Assembly (NCBI GenBank): GCA_028682985.1
Contig: JAJRAE010000054.1
Location: forward strand, 1-8,864
Direction: 5' to 3'
Source of the DNA: Methanobacterium sp.
GTDB lineage: Archaea > Methanobacteriota > Methanobacteria > Methanobacteriales > Methanobacteriaceae
DNA: 8,864 bases
Positions 6,476 through 8,864 of the stretch are shown in pieces (the stretch's first letter is position 1; each line of letters begins with the position of its first letter). The notes under the pieces are model-generated. The model ran no database searches. It was not told where the DNA came from and worked only from the letters and a program-made list of their open reading frames with translations. The translations under genes were made by a program, and so were the position numbers.

Positions 6476-6886
6476 ATGCAAATCTTAACTGAAATATTGG
6501 AGCTTAAAACAGAAGACAGAGTGCAGATAGTGGATATAACCCATAATGTTGATGCTGCCATAGCTGAAAGTGGTTTAAGAAAGGGGCTGGTTAATATTTA
6601 CAGTAAACATTCCACATCAGCCGTATTCATAAATGAGAATGAATCCGGGTTGCTCAGTGATTACCTGAATTTAATCGGAAAATTAGTGCCCACCGGAGAT
6701 AACTACCAGCATGACCGGATAGATAATAATGCCGATTCTCATCTACGTTCGTTTATCATTGGCAACAATGAAACTGTACCCTTTGAAAATGGATCAATGA
6801 ATCTGGGAACCTGGCAGAGTGTGTTCTTCCTGGATATGGACGGACCTCGCAACAGAAAGATAACTATAACTATCATGGGAGAATAA
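6476..6886 (+). CDS. yjbQ: YjbQ / UPF0047 family protein
   Basis: This is a complete member of the widespread YjbQ (UPF0047) family, small cytosolic proteins that form trimers. Family signatures are all present: KHSTSAVFINENE (44-56), the YQHD (77-80) and DNNADSHL (83-90) blocks whose histidines with His45 are candidate metal or substrate ligands, LGTWQ (110-114) and DGPR (122-125). Bacterial relatives are annotated as secondary thiamine-phosphate synthase because of a weak activity that can replace ThiE, but the true role is unsettled and nothing here proves it. The 136-residue length is normal. The ATG at 6476 has an excellent GGGGGAG site seven bases upstream. A Nudix hydrolase gene follows after 62 bases on the same strand, perhaps in one operon. 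No thiamine gene is near. Confidence 0.92.
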   Translation: MQILTEILELKTEDRVQIVDITHNVDAAIAESGLRKGLVNIYSKHSTSAVFINENESGLLSDYLNLIGKLVPTGDNYQHDRIDNNADSHLRSFIIGNNETVPFENGSMNLGTWQSVFFLDMDGPRNRKITITIMGE

Positions 6887-6937
6887 ATATTAATCAACAA
6901 GTAAATCTTAGGGTAAATCAATAATCTTAAAGTTAAA

Positions 6938-6944
6938 GGTAGGA
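6938..6944 (+). promoter_or_regulatory. Ribosome binding site for the Nudix TTG start
   Basis: GGTAGGA lies a few bases before the TTG at 6949. It supports the TTG as start; the first internal methionine (residue 68) comes after the Nudix box, so an ATG start there would destroy the enzyme. Confidence 0.5.
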
Positions 6945-6948
6945 TAAG

Positions 6949-7446
6949 TTGATAGAATACGTTTTTGGACTGGCAGTAAGGGCTCTGATCACCGATTCAG
7001 ATGGCAAGATACTTATTTTAAAGAGATCTGTTGATTCCAAAACTAATCCGGGCAAATGGGAGCTTCCCGGAGGAAAGGTGGATCAGGGAGAGCCTTTTGA
7101 TAAAGCCTTGGTAAGGGAAGTTTTTGAGGAGACTGGCCTTAACATCTCCATGGATAATGTGGTGGGCGCGTCTCAGCAGAGTTTACCCCTGATAAGGGCG
7201 GTTCATATCATTATGGCAGGTAAGATAGTGGGTGGTGAGCTCAATCTAAGCAGTGAACATGAAGGTTATGCTTGGGAATATCTGGAGAACCTCACTGATT
7301 ACGAACTGGCAGACTGGCTGGAATACTTCATAACCGGCGGAAGAATAGCAGACCCTACAGGCGAAAAAGAAGAATCAGAAAGCATTTTAAACCCCTGGAT
7401 AAAAAGCATCAGCTCCTCAGTGGATAGGCTACGCCGGATTAAATAG
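6949..7446 (+). CDS. Nudix hydrolase, substrate unknown
   Basis: A 165-residue cytosolic Nudix protein, the family that hydrolyses nucleoside diphosphates linked to another group, with magnesium held by the Nudix box. The box is perfect: G42, then E48, R56-E57, E60-E61 and G63-L64, in GKVDQGE through REVFEETGL. WELPGGKVDQGE (37-48) before it resembles MutT and NUDT-type proteins that act on nucleotide pools, so housecleaning of damaged nucleotides is possible, but substrate cannot be assigned from this motif. After the fold (about residue 132) there is a tail of about 30 residues, with an acidic KEEES patch and a basic end (RLRRIK), of no known function. The start is TTG at 6949, supported by the upstream GGTAGGA. 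It probably shares a transcript with the YjbQ gene and converges with pheT. Confidence 0.93.
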   Translation: MIEYVFGLAVRALITDSDGKILILKRSVDSKTNPGKWELPGGKVDQGEPFDKALVREVFEETGLNISMDNVVGASQQSLPLIRAVHIIMAGKIVGGELNLSSEHEGYAWEYLENLTDYELADWLEYFITGGRIADPTGEKEESESILNPWIKSISSSVDRLRRIK

Positions 7447-7452
7447 AGATAT

Positions 7453-7482
7453 AAAAAGATAAATAAGACATTTAAAAAGAAA
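7453..7482 (-). terminator. T-rich terminator after pheT
   Basis: Read on the - strand, the 56-base gap between the convergent Nudix and pheT genes has TTTCTTTTT (opposite 7474-7482) and CTTTTTAT (opposite 7451-7458) just after the pheT stop. These are typical archaeal T-tract terminators. On the + strand the gap has no T run; the nearest one for the Nudix transcript is seven T at 7605-7611, inside the pheT 3' end. Confidence 0.45.
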
Positions 7483-7502
7483 TAAATAGTATATCTAACA
7501 TC

Positions 7503-8864
7503 TTAGAGGCTGAAATCCAGCTCAAAACCCACCACCGGATATTCCAGGTGGAAGTTGGTTATTATCTGAGGGTGTAATTCGCCGAAGAAAGCATTAACTC
7601 CCTCTTTTTTTGTAATTAACCTGGCACATCTCCCCTTTATAAATGATGGATGCTCATACGATTCAATATCCATTTCAAGCCCCAGATTACTTATTAAACT
7701 AGCTGTAACTGATTTTATCTCTGTGAAGTTGGCTGTTGAATGTGTCACAAGCCCTGCCATCTTACTTGCTCCTCTGGTGCCTGTTTCCGTGGATTCATCC
7801 AGATATACAACCTCCCCTACTTCAAAGATTTTTTGGGGAAGTTCTTCATGGGTGTTGTCCTCTAAAAATTCCATGAGCCCGTTCAGGAGACTTTTTCTTA
7901 TCATAGTCCGGTCCTGGCTTATGGGTTGAGCCACCACCACCCTCTCATCAACATTTAAATTCATCTTATGGTAGTGCTGTTCTTCACTGGTTAACATGAG
8001 ACTCATAACCTCATTGAAACCCAGACCAATCATTATTTCACGTAAACTGTTTTCAAATTCTTTAAGGGGATCCGTAGAGGACACGGTAGCTATGCCTGGT
8101 AAAACTGCTTTTATTCTGCGGAAATCATAGCCTATGGCCACGTTCTCAATGATATCCACCTCATGCAGTATGTCTATGCGGTAGGGAGGTATGGATACCA
8201 TTACCTCTTCTTCATTCAGGGCCTCAGCATCCAGTCTGACCCGACGCAGCATCTCTACCATCTCATTCATACTGGAATCTAATCCAATCATTTGCCTAGC
8301 ATTCTCAAGCTTTAAGATTTTCTTTTTTGGTGTGAGATCCGGTAATTTAAGAGTTTCACTATCATAGATAATGTCCATGGTTTTAATTTTAGCACCGGCC
8401 TCTGCAAAGGAGGTGGTAATTATATTGAGGGTGTGGTTCACTGCCTTTTGATCAGTGCCGGTTACATCAACCAGCACATTTTCAGTGTCACTGGTGAGTT
8501 TGGTTAACTCCCCATTAATTATGGGGGGCATGGAAAGCACGTTGTTTTCTGAGTCCACTATCAGGGGATATTTATCATATTTCTCCAATAGTTGGGCGTA
8601 TTTTTTCCCTTTTTGATGCTTTTCCAGTATTTCCCGGAGGTTCATCTCTTTATCTGTCTCCAGTGGTACGAAGGAGTTCTCTTCTGGATCAGCTGCTTTA
8701 TAGTAGAAGGGCGGGGTTAGCACATCCAGGTTATGTATTCCTATGGCCACCTTTTTCCGGTCTCTTCCCAGTACCCAGTGCAGATCTTCCTGGAATTCCA
8801 TTACCTGGACCAGTTTTTCGTCATCCATTTTTATCCCTTCCACCAGGGCGCAGGCGGTGTAGGG
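7503..8864 (-). CDS. pheT: Phenylalanine--tRNA ligase beta subunit PheT (5' end outside window)
   Basis: PheT is the beta chain of the alpha2-beta2 enzyme that charges tRNA-Phe with phenylalanine; it binds tRNA and carries the editing site that removes misacylated tyrosine. The visible part is 453 residues and the reading frame stays open to the window edge. Before the GTG at 8843 it continues with PYTACAL, which fits the archaeal protein, so the GTG is internal and about 95-100 N-terminal residues are missing (archaeal PheT is around 550). Counting from residue 1 at 8843: the B3/B4 editing region runs to about 155, with GRDRKKVAIGIHNLD at 26-40; the B5 domain covers about 170-240 with PPYRIDILHE at 219-228 and the VAIGYDF ending; the catalytic-like but inactive core runs from about 255 to 446. 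The gene is convergent with the Nudix gene. No frameshift is visible. Confidence 0.96.
   Translation of the reverse strand, partial: PYTACALVEGIKMDDEKLVQVMEFQEDLHWVLGRDRKKVAIGIHNLDVLTPPFYYKAADPEENSFVPLETDKEMNLREILEKHQKGKKYAQLLEKYDKYPLIVDSENNVLSMPPIINGELTKLTSDTENVLVDVTGTDQKAVNHTLNIITTSFAEAGAKIKTMDIIYDSETLKLPDLTPKKKILKLENARQMIGLDSSMNEMVEMLRRVRLDAEALNEEEVMVSIPPYRIDILHEVDIIENVAIGYDFRRIKAVLPGIATVSSTDPLKEFENSLREIMIGLGFNEVMSLMLTSEEQHYHKMNLNVDERVVVAQPISQDRTMIRKSLLNGLMEFLEDNTHEELPQKIFEVGEVVYLDESTETGTRGASKMAGLVTHSTANFTEIKSVTASLISNLGLEMDIESYEHPSFIKGRCARLITKKEGVNAFFGELHPQIITNFHLEYPVVGFELDFSL

Noticed and set aside
6901..6929. Repeated GTAAATC / AATCTTA words between the YjbQ and Nudix genes
   Set aside because: The repeats are only 7-10 bases, A/T-rich and irregularly spaced; most likely chance.
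8841..8843. GTG on the - strand as the start of a 446-residue PheT
   Set aside because: The frame stays open to the window edge with residues that fit archaeal PheT, and the protein would lack about 100 N-terminal residues; the true start is outside the window.

Overview
This window looks like ordinary chromosomal housekeeping DNA from a methanogenic archaeon of the Methanobacteriales, most likely Methanobacterium or a close relative. The evidence is an archaeal-type SecF/SecD pair in secF-secD order, a separate PyrI, an archaeal-type phenylalanyl-tRNA synthetase beta chain, A/T-rich gaps with TTTATATA-like TATA boxes and T-tract terminators, and an ArgB that closely resembles what I recall of Methanothermobacter ArgB. 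Genus is an inference; I could not run a search.

Layout. Positions 1-190 hold a short AAC-repeat tract of unclear origin followed by the argJ promoter region. Positions 191-3525 hold three arginine biosynthesis genes on the + strand: argJ, then argB after a 176-base gap with its own TATA-like sites, then argC 75 bases later. ArgJ recycles the acetyl group from N-acetylornithine onto glutamate, ArgB phosphorylates N-acetylglutamate, and ArgC reduces the acyl phosphate; the aminotransferase (argD) and later steps are not in the window. Positions 3708-6363 hold secF and secD, overlapping by 4 bases, then pyrI 44 bases downstream. SecF and SecD form a membrane complex that assists Sec-dependent export; PyrI is the regulatory chain of aspartate carbamoyltransferase in pyrimidine synthesis, and its catalytic partner pyrB is not present. 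Positions 6476-7446 hold a YjbQ/UPF0047 family gene and a Nudix hydrolase gene, possibly co-transcribed. From 7503 to the window end, on the - strand, lies pheT, cut off at its 5' end by the window edge.

No gap exceeds 190 bases. I see no rRNA, tRNA, CRISPR array, insertion sequence, phage gene or defence system, and no convincing novel multi-gene system. The points most worth a second look are small: a lysine-rich insertion in the cytosolic loop of SecD, a perfect 26-base duplication of the 3' end of argB, a similar palindrome-like element upstream of both argJ and argB, pyrI sitting behind secFD without pyrB, and the AAC-repeat tract at the left edge.
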